This document shows positions 49,507-60,638 of a stretch of 64,000 nucleotides of DNA, one piece after another (within the stretch, counting starts at the first letter, position 1; each line of letters starts with the position of its first letter). The stretch is from Siphonodentalium dalli (lineage: Eukaryota; Mollusca; Scaphopoda; Gadilida; Siphonodentaliidae): contig CP136066.1 of NCBI GenBank assembly GCA_032622095.1, forward strand, positions 168,340,664 through 168,404,663, read 5' to 3'. The translations under genes were made by a program, and so were the position numbers. The notes under the pieces were generated by a model that searched no databases, was not told the origin of the DNA, and saw only the letters and a program-made list of their open reading frames with translations.

Positions 49507-50248
49507 AACATATCTTCGTACAAATAGGTTCATATTGGACTTAAATATTAACATAAGTTCATATCGGACTCATTTGCTTCAGAAAAAAGCCCGCATTTAG
49601 CTTATACGTGTTATTCCGTTGAATAACGCGGGCGGCAGTGATAACACGCTATGAAGAGTGTGAATCTGGTGAGCCGTGTCGATGAAATAAGATAGATTAA
49701 ATAGTGCCAATTTTGACTTATTTCGTGTGGAAATAGTCCCATATTGGACTGTTTTAAAAACCTCTTTTATGTTCATATAGAGTGTGTACGGACGTTGAAT
49801 AACAGCCTGTTCTCTTGAAAATAAGCTCATATTAAACTTATTTAAAAAACACAAGTAAGCCCATTTTGCATTATTTGAATCTGAATTGCGCTCTATATGA
49901 AAATAAACGCGGGTTTAAAAAAAAGTCCATGTAGCATGGTAGGGCTACATAATACGCCCCGTCACTAACTCGCGGCCATATTGGATCCACCAGGTCCGCT
50001 TCCGTGGTTTTACGTAGCTTTCCATACCGATATAAGTCCATATTGACATTATTTAATCAACTTTTGTTCATCGACACGACTTACCAGATTCACGCTATTT
50101 GCAATGTGTTTTCACTGCGGCCCGCGCCATTCAATGAACTAACGGGTAAAAGCTCATTACGGGCTTAATGAAGAATCAAATCAGTCTAATATGAACCTAT
50201 GTGGATATTTAGGTCCAATATGAACCTATTTGCACGAGGATATGTTGG
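49507..50248. mobile_element. Fold-back element with ~250-300-bp arms, full copy
   Basis: The left arm (CAACATATCTTCGTACAAAT, AGGTTCATATTGGAC, GAATAACGCGGGC, GAGCCGTGTCGATGAA) is mirrored by the right arm (TTCATCGACACGACTTACC, GCGGCCCGCGCCATTC, GTCCAATATGAACCTATTTG). No coding frame. Partial copies lie at 45020-45345, 47311-47650 and 60160-60530, and one copy interrupted by another element spans 60585-63705. Confidence 0.8.
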
Positions 50249-50660
50249 CATACGAATACGAATGATGGTGATTTTGCAATGGAAGCGTTACACTGATTCA
50301 GGAAATTATAAATTATTTCAAATCGTATCGCGATTCTTTAATATATAATGCAGACTTCTTCGTTTTGTGGAGTTGTAATTCCACACATCATGATGTTAAC
50401 CCTGTCTTTAATAAATACTCATTGAAGAGTAGCTTGCTTTGAAAATATTCCGATAGGCTGTTGATCAACTTATTATCTGGGCATTTCCCACCAATCAATA
50501 TAAACCCTTTTCTAATTGTGTTACAAATCGTCTGTTTATTAAACGAACACCCATCCGGTTGAATACATATACCATTAAAAAAAATACAGTTATAAATGAT
50601 GAGATAATCTATTTAGTAAAGCAATGGTTAAGGACTATAGATACACAATTTTTGCGAATA

Positions 50661-51114
50661 TGACCCGCCATATCAAATCCAGTCATAAGTCGGGATTGTT
50701 TTGCCCTGTGCCAATGCATTCTCTTATATATGCGAGTCGACCATAGGTCGCCTCGCATATATAAGAGAATGCATTGGTCTAACAATTTTTTATCATTTAA
50801 AAAAAAAAAATATTTCTTACAATTTTTAGGACATAAAATAAATAAACATCCATTACCCTGCAGGGAGCCCCACACATATATAGAAGCATATAGAAGAGTG
50901 TCGTCTGCTCATGTTTGTCTGGGGCTCTGTATGGGTGAAATTATAAAATTGTTAAAGAATACAAGAAAACATTATTAAAATTGTAAAAAATTGTTAGGCC
51001 AATGCATTCTCTTATATATGCGAGGCGACCTATGGTCGACTCGCATATATAAGAGAATGCATTGGCACAGGGTAAAAAAATCCCGACTTCCGACTGGATT
51101 TGATATGGCGGGTC
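50661..51114. repeat. Composite inverted repeat with two perfect hairpins
   Basis: Outer arms 50661-50798 and 50976-51114 are reverse complements (TGACCCGCCATATCAAATCC and so on). Each arm itself contains a perfect 26-bp inverted repeat: 50711-50736 with 50752-50777, and 50999-51024 with 51040-51065 (CCAATGCATTCTCTTATATA, then TGCGAG), with 15-bp spacers. The 177-bp loop is AT-rich and has no gene. Confidence 0.9.
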
Positions 51115-51546
51115 ACATATTGGAAACATGTCAATGTAAAGAAAAAATTAAATAACCCTCACTAATATGAGCCTTTTGGCTAAATAATATCAATTTAGAT
51201 AATTTTTCTGAAGAAAACTGAAAACTTTATGCCAAAGTAGCAGTCTCCAATTTCAAGTTTCCTATTTCTGAGGTAAACATGTGCTCAGGGGAAAATGTTT
51301 TAGATAACAAATTTTTTTTTTCTACAGAGGAATATTTTGTCAATGCTAGCAGTAAGACTTCAACTATTATGAAATGTGTATGAAAAAATGAAATATGTTA
51401 GTGTTCATTTCTTTAAGAAGTGACTTTTGGAGTAAATCATAGTAACTTTGTGTTGCCAGTTTTCAAGGCACGCTACTATTTCACGTTCTATAATTTGAGT
51501 ATCTATAATCCTTAATATATCATGATTTACTATGGGTAGACAGTTA

Positions 51547-51735
51547 CAGTAATGCCCTAAATAATCGACTCCTTAACCGCAGCATAATTATGGGTAACTT
51601 TTCAGGATTTAGTCGGAAATATGGCTACTGAGAGCTTTCCGATGAATGACATCAAGCCATATTTCCGACTAAATCCTGAAAAAGTTACCCATAATTCTGC
51701 TGTGGTTCGGGAGTCGATTATTTAGGGCATTATTG
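51547..51735. mobile_element. TA-flanked fold-back MITE next to the receptor stop codon
   Basis: The 189-bp near-perfect hairpin starts CAGTAATGCCCTAAATAATC and ends in the complement, with TA on both sides (51545-51546 and 51736-51737). The inner arms share GGATTTAGTCGGAAATATGG. On the minus strand it begins five bases after the receptor stop codon, so it should lie in the 3' UTR. A right half copy lies in the intron at about 54265-54373. Confidence 0.8.
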
Positions 51736-51740
51736 TAAGC

Positions 51741-53492
51741 CTATAGTTTGGAAGACATCGTATTATCACTCAAAGTTCCAACAGAAGGCCGCGACCTTGT
51801 CGTGTCCCCAACGGTCGTTTTTCCGCCTTTGATAGCGTGTAATTTTCCTCTCAGTTGCCGAAGAACCGTTCGGTTAACAACAAATGCGAAGAACAGAAAC
51901 ACGCCCAATGAAGCGTTACATACGATGAAGAGATATGCGAAAACATCAACAGCAGTCCATTGGTAAATGAACCCAAACAGCCAACATACTCCCGTCATTG
52001 TTGAAAGTCTGAAGTACACGTTAATATAGTTTCTATTCTGGGCCGCCATGGCACTAGCCTTAGCCTGTTTCCTGATAGTCAAAACAACGATTGTGAACAT
52101 GATGGTGTTCGCAACTACGACTCCGCCCACGGGCAGTGCGAACAGAAGGCCCAGCAAGAGCGAACTTTCAATAAAACACGTGCTTCCCATGTATCCAATA
52201 CCAAACGTCCCTGGATCACTCCGCGCAACTATAATATTGATGACAACAAATGGAATGGGCATGATTGAAGCATAGGCGAAATAGCGCTTGAAGGAATTGT
52301 AGTGTGAATTTGCTACGCCTTTCTTTCTGAAAACCCTGAACATATGTATGCAACAGACGTTCTTCCAGAATATGACTGCGAGCCATGCGTAGTGAGTCAA
52401 TAGTCCAATTATCTCACACAATGGTACTACTGCAGTCTGTCCACCACCGAACTGAACCATAATCTGTGCTATAAAGAGCGTTGCTATCAGACACATGTTA
52501 TTTTTGCCAGGTAACGTCCGCATAGATTTCAGTAAACAATAGACTGAGAATGTTATAAACAGGAAGAAAATGGACACGCATGCGCAGACAAGGCTTAGTA
52601 TGCCTTGCACTGTGTACTTCTCTTGATTGACGACAGTGATGTTTTTTTTCACTACTTGCTCAACTGCGTCCACGAATTCCTTACTTAGTTCTTGGGGCGT
52701 GAAGTAGTCCTCAACGCACACACGTATGCTGACTGTTCCACTGTCATCAACAATAAACTCCTTATAGTTCAATATTTTACCGGTCTTGACTACTTCCAAT
52801 TCCATATCCAGATTCCCAAACTTGACCTCTGTTTCGTTTAGAGTAACATATGGACAGAACAACAGTTTCGTTACCATGATGACTCGCCCATTCATAACCG
52901 AGCCTTGCAATCGCATGTCCGGCAGTAATGGTAACCGGCTGACTCGCACGCCACCGACACTCCATATATTAATAGAACGATGTACAAGATACGACAGCTG
53001 TCGGTCCAACTTACCCATATGAGTTTTTCCATATATAGAAAGATTCATTTGGGGAAACATCTCACCTATGTTCATCATATCATCCATCATGAAGTCAACC
53101 ATGGTATCATCCAACATGGCGTATTTTATTGAGACTATTACTCCACGAAGGATGTCGTTTGACATGGATGCTACGTTGACAAATGTCATACCATTAATAA
53201 CTGTCTCCGTTCTTGAACATTCAATCTGCTCGTACGACGACAACCTATCGACGTCAACGTAGTTGTTGCCATTTTTATTTTTGAACATGTGTATTATTTC
53301 TTGCCTAACGAATCCAGCCCCTTGAAATAAATAGCTGTCACTGAGGTTGCACGGGGACCTTGACACGGGTGGTTCGAGGATATACACCAACGGGACAGTG
53401 TATTCCTGCTCAGACTTGGTGTTTATCATCTTCACGCAGGTACCATTTAGAAACCACCTACCTTCAGGACAGAACACCTCTCGACATTTCTC
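51741..53492 (-). CDS. Class B-like seven-transmembrane receptor, C-terminal exon
   Basis: The exon opens after a strong acceptor (TTATTTCCATTTCAG) and encodes 583 residues to TAG. The first ~290 continue the ectodomain (EKCREVFCPEGRWFLNGTC, several N-glycosylation sites). Then come seven hydrophobic spans; in exon residues these are about 295-321, 332-350, 355-384, 401-422, 443-472, 494-512 and 518-540. Span 6 has GVCWLFGF and span 7 ends NASLGVFLFFAF, both typical of secretin/adhesion/Methuselah-like receptors. Cys at the start of span 3 (PLCEI) and in loop 2 (STCFI) can form the usual disulfide. No GPS autoproteolysis motif is seen. The C-tail is short (about 43 residues). The frame runs on past the acceptor to 53621, but that part is intron and contains a dispersed repeat. 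Ligand unknown. Confidence 0.85.
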   Translation of the reverse strand, partial: EKCREVFCPEGRWFLNGTCVKMINTKSEQEYTVPLVYILEPPVSRSPCNLSDSYLFQGAGFVRQEIIHMFKNKNGNNYVDVDRLSSYEQIECSRTETVINGMTFVNVASMSNDILRGVIVSIKYAMLDDTMVDFMMDDMMNIGEMFPQMNLSIYGKTHMGKLDRQLSYLVHRSINIWSVGGVRVSRLPLLPDMRLQGSVMNGRVIMVTKLLFCPYVTLNETEVKFGNLDMELEVVKTGKILNYKEFIVDDSGTVSIRVCVEDYFTPQELSKEFVDAVEQVVKKNITVVNQEKYTVQGILSLVCACVSIFFLFITFSVYCLLKSMRTLPGKNNMCLIATLFIAQIMVQFGGGQTAVVPLCEIIGLLTHYAWLAVIFWKNVCCIHMFRVFRKKGVANSHYNSFKRYFAYASIMPIPFVVINIIVARSDPGTFGIGYMGSTCFIESSLLLGLLFALPVGGVVVANTIMFTIVVLTIRKQAKASAMAAQNRNYINVYFRLSTMTGVCWLFGFIYQWTAVDVFAYLFIVCNASLGVFLFFAFVVNRTVLRQLRGKLHAIKGGKTTVGDTTRSRPSVGTLSDNTMSSKL

Positions 53493-53509
53493 CTGAAATG
53501 GAAATAAGA

Positions 53510-53880
53510 ACATTAAGGTGATGTGAAACACTCTTGTACGGTGATAAAATAGAAACGGAGAACAATCTTGCTCAACGTAGTTATTTTTGCAAACATATCC
53601 AAATTGACAATACAACGCCATTATTATATATTAATTAAATGAAATGACTCTCGATTGTGAAATTGTTTTCGTTCGTTTATCGCCGATAGTTGCGTCCCGC
53701 GTCTAGAAGTAAATATTTACAATTGAGCATATTTCAGACGAAGTTTTCTATGGAGTGGTATGGTCGATTTGCATGACATTTTCGACGATGTTAGTATAAT
53801 GGTACATTCTTCCAGTTGGCATAGCGCCGGAATACTGACTAATTGGTTTCACGCACCCGAACAAGTCCATAATATGACTT
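53510..53880 (-). repeat. Dispersed repeat in the intron
   Basis: Blocks GGTGATGTGAAACACT, ATGACTCTCGATTG, GCCGATAGTTGCG and CATAGCGCCGGAATAC match 29290-29570 (inverted) and 3330-3440 (direct). It starts only 18 bp inside the intron from the acceptor. Confidence 0.65.
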
Positions 53881-56162
53881 TAATTAAAGATGCCCTAGCC
53901 AATTTGACAAACAAATACAACAACACTATATGTATGTTATCGATACCAGAAAATAGTTAGGTCGGACCAATGAGCCCATTAATAGGATGAATTGATGGTC
54001 AGATATCGGCTTTCAAAAGAGGAAATTTGTCAGCCTAGCAAAAATTACAATGATCGACTCTAATAAAGGGCGTTCATGCTACTGTCGCCCCCCAAAAGCG
54101 GTATATGTATGTATGGTTCTGTGCCATACACATGTTGGTTATTTAAAGTATTTTCCTTCTTTTATTTTTGACATGTAAGCTGAAAATTAACTGGGGCCAA
54201 TTTTCATGGTTAAGTATGACCATGTAATAATAAAGTACCATCATGTAATCACATTATCAGTATGTCACCGAGAGTTTTCCGATGAATGGCAACAAGCCAT
54301 ATTTCCGACTAAATCCTGAAAAATTACCCATAATTCCGCTGTGGTTAAGGAGTCGATTATTTAGGGCATTACTGTATGCCATTCCGCATAAATCACTTGC
54401 GATGACGCCGATAAAAGAAAATAATGACTTTTTCTCGTCTTCGAATATAAATTTTATAGATGTGTACTTTTATGGCCTACTGTTCTCATAACAACACGAG
54501 CACGTGATTTGACATCGAACCCCATTTAAGTGGTTACAGAGTATCATAACGTATGGATGTTACCAATGGCGCTAATAGCAAATAATTTAAATTTTTTTTT
54601 TATTTGCCTGGTGTGCGGCAAATTACATGAAGAAAATTGTTAATAATATGGTTTCAAATTTCAAAGCGGTTGGTCATGCTTGCTGAAAATCCATCAACAA
54701 CATGTATAAACTACATGTATAAATACACGGTAGCTATTACCGAACACATTGTGCACCTTTATCAGAAATGATCGACCGACGTAACACTTCATGCATGTGA
54801 GCCAGACATCGCGTATGTGTATATGTGTGAGGGAAATCTGTATATCGTGATGAAGAGTACACATATTTGCACTGAAAATATTTTTTAATTGTCACACAAC
54901 CTTTCTATAAGCTGCTTGAAAGGTTCGTCCTATTTGCATGGTCAGTAGACTGTGTGCTATCGATATGCTGACGTCTTGTCGTACAATTAAAACATAAATA
55001 CACGGCGCTTCGGCTTTTTACGAGTATAATTTGAATGCGAAGAAACTCTTTGTATGACGCTTATACACAGTGCATGTGGTAAAATTCGACTAAACAAGCT
55101 TATGAACCGTGTATTTAATATTTCTTTTATTGAAATACGACATAAATCCGCGTTTTTGTAATGCGTGTCTGCACAGACCAATTACATGTTTGTTGGTTAG
55201 AATTTTCGTGGTGAAAATCCAAACCCGCGAATACGACGTCATGGTATATACCCGGGGCGAACACGACATCGTGGGTTCCTGGGTGAGTAATCGGTGTTTG
55301 GATCACCAATAACCTGTTATCTGTGTTTGACCTTAATATCACTTTCTATACTATCATTGATGAGTAGTTACGCCAATAGAAATATTCAGAAAATATGTTC
55401 AACAAACGTTGTATATCTTATTATCTGAACATGTCCCACCAATCAATATGAATCGTTCCGCTCTTGTATTATTTTTGTTCTGTCTGCCCTCTGCTTTTAT
55501 TACCTGAACATCCCTCCAAATTAATAATAAACCTTTCCTATGTAGACTGTATAACTGAGCGGGATAATCCATTTAGTGTCAAACGGGTTAACCAACCGTG
55601 CACGAATATTCAAGAGCGAACATTTAAATTCAATAATGTGTTTATCTGCACAATAATAATTGAGGCATTGACAAAACATCAAAATTATATTATTTTACAG
55701 GAGCACAAGACCTCTGTGGTCGTCTTCCTGCTGCACATAAACAGTGCAATATGCAATGATGGCATAATTATGTACAATTATACACGAATGATTGGATATT
55801 TGGTAGGCCGGTTGGTGCATAATTTAGGAGTTGTATATAGTTGAGAGCATTTTGGGCGTCATGACTGGAAATCAGTAGGATGGTTGCGACAGTCCGGGAA
55901 CACATTCACGGAGAACGCCGTGTTTATGACAGTGCTTGGTCAATGTGCTGGTTAGAATACTTGTAATACGACCTTGTCTAAATAGTCGGTGGATATTATA
56001 CAACACATGGCAGAGTTGTGTATTTGTTTAGGGAAGCATCAAACTTTGCATATGGGGTTTTTAGGATATGACGGTTATTTCAAAATGAGTGGGAGCCAAT
56101 TGATCAGATGAACATTTCAAGGTCAATTATGGATATCGCTTGCTAAATGCGTTAAAGACCCA

Positions 56163-56582
56163 CTTACTTTCCGAATGCCCAGATCACATTACATACAACA
56201 TATTCCGTAGTATATAACATTTGGAAGAGGAACCAAAAATATATATAGTCTACCGGGATACGAAACAGATGTGGTCTAGGAGTATCCACCAAGTGACAGA
56301 GATTCTCAGATTCACGCCAAGATTCCCCCAGTTATTTACCCCAGAATGCATCGTATATAATTCACAACTAAGAGATACGGTTACCCCCTTCCATTGAGAA
56401 TAATAAACTGGCAACATAGACCAGATCGAAATTATTAGAACGCTCGTCGGTACCTTGACAAAAAAAAGACATGTTCACAGTTTATTCGACCGGATAAGTT
56501 GATACTACACGGTTTTGGAGCTTCCTATTTCAACTGGTATATACTATGGAATATTATGTGATCTGGGCATTCGAAAATTAAG
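56163..56582. mobile_element. TIR element inside the receptor intron
   Basis: CCGAATGCCCAGATCACATT followed by ATTCCGTAGTATATA on the left is mirrored on the right (TATATACTATGGAAT, ATCTGGGCATTCG). The flanks themselves are direct copies (GGGAGCCA, TTGATCAGATGA near 56095 and 56655). Confidence 0.6.
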
Positions 56583-57641
56583 TGTGCATTTGAAGGAAGC
56601 ATGACATTTCTCATTTACGGGTTTTAGGACATGGTGATACCAAAATTATAGGGAGCCAGTTGATCAGATGATCATTACTAAACGGTCTAAAACTGTTTAC
56701 AAGGTTGGTCTTGATTGGTCAGTAACCAATTGGTCCGCAATCTTTCACCCATAATGCAAACTATATACAAGATACTTTATTAAAATCACACTGGAGTGAA
56801 GAAAGAGACATAAGTGTACATGTATAGTCTAATTTTACCCCACGTAAACTGCTTGGAGTAGTGATACATAATACCCCACCTACTAGAAACATCCACGGGG
56901 AAACAGAAATGAAATACACGAAATGAAATACACGAACTGTCCGTGTACTTATAACCTTATATATTTAGTCTGTTGGAATTACAAAACATTAATTAGCTTT
57001 CCTCTGCCAAGTCCAGCAACAACATTCCAACGCAATTAGTGAAAATACAATCGCAGTCTGGTACGTTGAGTTTCACAGACGCATTCCAAGATTATACAAA
57101 CACCCCCCCCCCCCTGATTTGGAACTCGGTGTCATTCCTGAGATCGGAGTATTGCTCCTTATGCCGTATGAATGTTTACGATACGTTCGCTATCCATCAC
57201 ACATTAAAGCCACATGGCGGCTTGGGCTCCAAAATACACATAATATTATTTGCATTTTAATTTTTTGTCAGAATCGAAATAGGTCGATAAATATCTGAAC
57301 TACCTTTCTACGAGCATTTATGTCCAAAAAGACACATTGAAGAAATGAAAAATGCAACTGTGAATACGGTGTTTGTGTCCAAACACAAAACAGCCATTTG
57401 CACGACATGGAACAGAAAAGAGCGTTAGGTGCTAGTCTATTTCTGATATGGTGGCAATAAAGAGCGTGTGTCTGACTTCTGGCGGAAAGTTGAAAACGGC
57501 TGAAAAATGGCTGCGACTTTGGCAATTTTTTTTTCAGAACATATGAATCCGGTATATCAATAGTTCGTTTATTTATCGTCCTATCGTATCCATCGTATTC
57601 AAATTACGTGGAAAATTTGGAGGTTCGAATGAGACATATCC

Positions 57642-57722
57642 GTTTAAGCCTTGCTGGTCTACATATACGTTTAAGCCTTGCTGGTCTACATATACGTTTA
57701 AGCCTTGCTGGTCTACATATAC
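57642..57722 (+). repeat. 27-bp tandem repeat, three perfect units
   Basis: GTTTAAGCCTTGCTGGTCTA plus CATATAC is repeated three times without change at 57642, 57669 and 57696. It lies in the receptor intron. Confidence 0.95.
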
Positions 57723-58240
57723 GTTGTTGTATGTTGTACGTGCGCAATGCTTGTCACATGTTAATAGCCCTATGTTATATGAAATAAAGGAACCACGATT
57801 TGTTCGACCAGCTATTCATTCGTAAAATGGACATCCGCCCATGTTGTTACATGCACCCATTATGTTACACACCTAAATGTCGTGCATTGAATTTGTCATC
57901 TACAGCTGTGATGAATGTGAGGGAATGATGACTGGTGCACTATCACTATTTTAACAGATCATTGAGGAAGCTTGTGAGGTGGTGGGGTGCCAACGTCGAG
58001 TGTACATGATTGTTATCACATATGTTTCGCCTCAACTATCATGCATACTCGACTCACAGCATCCGTCCTCAATGATCTGGTACAATCATTCACCAATCAG
58101 TATTCCCTCACATTCTTCACAGCAGTAAATATGTCACTTTACTGTGCCACTTGTTCCAACTATTACTACTGAATTTGTTTAGCAAAAGTTGGGATGAGAC
58201 TCCGCCAACCCACATGCCGCCACGACCCTGACTGACTTAC

Positions 58241-59338
58241 CAAGTATGAATCAAAGTAGAATCCCCGCGAACAATTGGTGTTGACGCTTTTGATTGGTGC
58301 AACTGAGTTTACTTCCTCCATTTTATCCCCTGATCCTTCTCTGATATTGAAGCCGAGAATATTATTGAAAGACGTAAACACACCAACTTGACCCTCCCCG
58401 GATCCCCTACACCTCCCAATTCCAGGAACATATCCGTTACATGCGAAGCAGAAAACGTTCTTGTATGTTGCCTGGTAGACCCTCGTGTAACCATGGTGAC
58501 ACATCTTTTCAACACTTGGAAAGTACATCTCCCACTGACCGGTCTGGTTGCACGAAGATATGATATCGCTCCTGTCGTAAACGTAGCATTCTCGGAACGC
58601 TTTCTCGTCCATTCCATTTGGAGGCAGAATACCTATTTCACAGTCATATCTGTCCCAGATGCGGTCGATTGCTTCACGAAATGTTTCAGATGAGGGTATC
58701 TGCAAACTAACATCACACTCTATGCTGTGGTCGAACTCCACGAAGTCCACCACCCCGTTACATAAGGCGCAGAATTTGTTCCTGAACAGTTTGGCTTTGT
58801 CTGTTGTCACAGGCGTTATCAAGTCGAGATCACGCGACATTGAAACCACTAGTTCACATTTTGCTCTGTTTTCGTTCAACGGATACTCTTTTGGGCAGCT
58901 AGCTATCGCCTTTATGCCGAGTTCTTGCTTTTCAGTCTTCTTCCCGGTGTTCTGTTTTAAAATCACAGATATGCACATGGCATTATTGTCCGGTTGTTCC
59001 ATTCCAGCCACTCCTGGACAACAATCACCATAATCCAAACATTTTTCATCTTCGAAGCATGTTTCACAGAACTTACATTTTGTGGCATCAAATCCGAAGG
59101 CTTCACAGTCCGAATCACCATGCGGTGGCTCGTATCTGCAGTTGTGACACTCGGCACGCCGAAAGTAATCCAAATCACTCTCGTTGGTCTTTCTAAGGAA
59201 ACTAAGTGTACGGTAATCGAGTGCAATTTCTATACTTTTTTCAGTCAAAAGAATTAGCGGCGGAGTAGAAATATTAAGCCCGGACGTCAGTAATACATGT
59301 AGCACACCGAACAGAACTGAGCTGATAAATCGTCCCAT
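58241..59338 (-). CDS. Receptor ectodomain exon, signal peptide and somatomedin-B-like region
   Basis: The exon encodes 366 residues from ATG at 59338 and ends in phase 0 at a consensus donor (TTG|GTAAGT). MGRFISSVLFGVLHVLL is a signal peptide. Residues ~60-120 hold a cysteine cluster with CKFCETCFEDEKCLDYGDCC, matching the C-x-C/D...GDCC pattern of somatomedin-B domains. Two later F-C-A-x-C-N-G motifs (KFCALCNGV, VFCFACNGY) are typical of large invertebrate receptor families. There are NIS, NES, NQT and NCS sequons. Joined to the 51741-53492 exon it gives a 949-residue receptor; the TM and ectodomain lengths fit such a family. An AG acceptor (TGCTATTTCAG) seven bases upstream of the ATG suggests a 5' UTR intron ending at 59346. 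Confidence 0.8.
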
Positions 59339-59345
59339 CGTATGT

Positions 59346-60584
59346 CTGAAATAGCAATGTCAAAATCCCAATAGATATTTAGAACACCTAGCTATATATG
59401 TTCCGTTTACATGTCATTATTTTCTCCGCTCCTTTTTATGTTGATCGCACGTATTCCGTTATCTGCAAAGATCTTTTTAACGACCACGCATGCTTAAATT
59501 AGGACGAAAACACAGATCACACACACAACAATCCTCATTGCTAAAATTATAACCGCCGGAAGCGAAATAATTGTTTTGACGTGAGCAAGACAGCGAGAAT
59601 AAGGTGACGTGACAGTAACAAGGTAGAAAATAACTACTATGGGCAACTGCTATAAGGATGTATGTCAACATGATTATTAATTCGCGGTTTTAAACGTTCT
59701 TGGTTGGTTACACACAGTAATTTGGCTGTATTCGCATACGTCAGTCCATCGGAGTGCAGTCAATATAACGTTCTTGTTTTTTTGGACAAAACTTGCGCAA
59801 ATTATACTTGGCAGGTGGGGGTTGTTAGACCATGTGTTAGTAATAAATGGATATTTCATATGGTAATACATTAACGAGCAAAATTGCTAGAGCTTCAGTA
59901 TTATTATCTATATGACACGGACAAGATCCTAATACCATTGAACAAGTTAATGGTCATCTTTCTATATAAAAGCGAAGTTTGTGGTGTATGGAACTCTGTC
60001 ACGCTTTTGGTTGGTTAAAAACTTATCACTCATACGTCTAATAATAATTGTTTAGCATACGAATTCCCGGGCGCCGCTGAGAGAGCACCGTGTGTAAGAT
60101 AACTATATTGCCATCTATGTCATAATATATATAAGATAGAGTTGTAGCGCCTGCGCCAGTAAACCGACGAAACGATAATGACCCGTCAATTTGATAAATA
60201 TTTCACTGTGGCCCGCGCCATAAAATGGAATAATGGATATAAGTCCATTATGGGCTTATTTCAGAATCATATAATACAATTTGAACCTATGTTAATATTA
60301 TCTGTCGATTGTGGGCCTATTGGCCCGAGGATATGTTGCAATGTGGGCTTATTTTATAATTGCGCGAAATAAGCTCATATTGGCCTACCCTCTGTTATTA
60401 AAATATCCCTATATGTGACTATTTCAATAATGCATACGCATCCTGTTGTGCTTATTTTCACGAGAACAGGCTGGAAAATATTTAGGTCTAATATGAACCT
60501 ATTTTCACGACGTTAAGTTGACTAAATATGCGTTGTTATAGTTCTCATGGTCACGTACACGATTACTTGGTCCAACATATGCTC
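59346..60584. other. Upstream region of the receptor gene
   Basis: It should hold the promoter and 5' UTR exon on the minus strand, but I cannot place them. From about 60160 to 60530, fragments of the fold-back family (GTGGCCCGCGCCATAA, TATGAACCTATTTTCACGA) appear. Confidence 0.4.
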
Positions 60585-60638
60585 GTGCAAATAGGTTCAT
60601 ATTGAACCTAATTATTCATATAGGTCCATATTGGATTT

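Larger units (their letters stand above)
53493..58240 (-). other. Intron of the receptor gene (4.7 kb), repeat-rich
   Basis: Donor GTAAGT at 58240-58235 and acceptor CAG at 53495-53493 are both phase 0, so the exons join in frame. Inside are a dispersed repeat (53510-53880), a half hairpin MITE (54265-54373), a TIR element (56163-56582) and a 27-bp tandem repeat (57642-57722). A further small exon within it cannot be excluded. Confidence 0.7.

Noticed and set aside
53493-53621. Upstream extension of the receptor frame starting MALYCQFGYVC
   Set aside because: A strong acceptor at 53493 marks the exon start, and the extension contains a dispersed repeat also found at 3330 and 29510.
2188-57113. 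Runs of 9-15 C or G (near 2188, 13026, 25922, 27488, 34974, 40320, 41444 and 57103)
   Set aside because: Noted as odd in an AT-rich background, but single homopolymers without a common context support no specific feature and may include sequencing length error.
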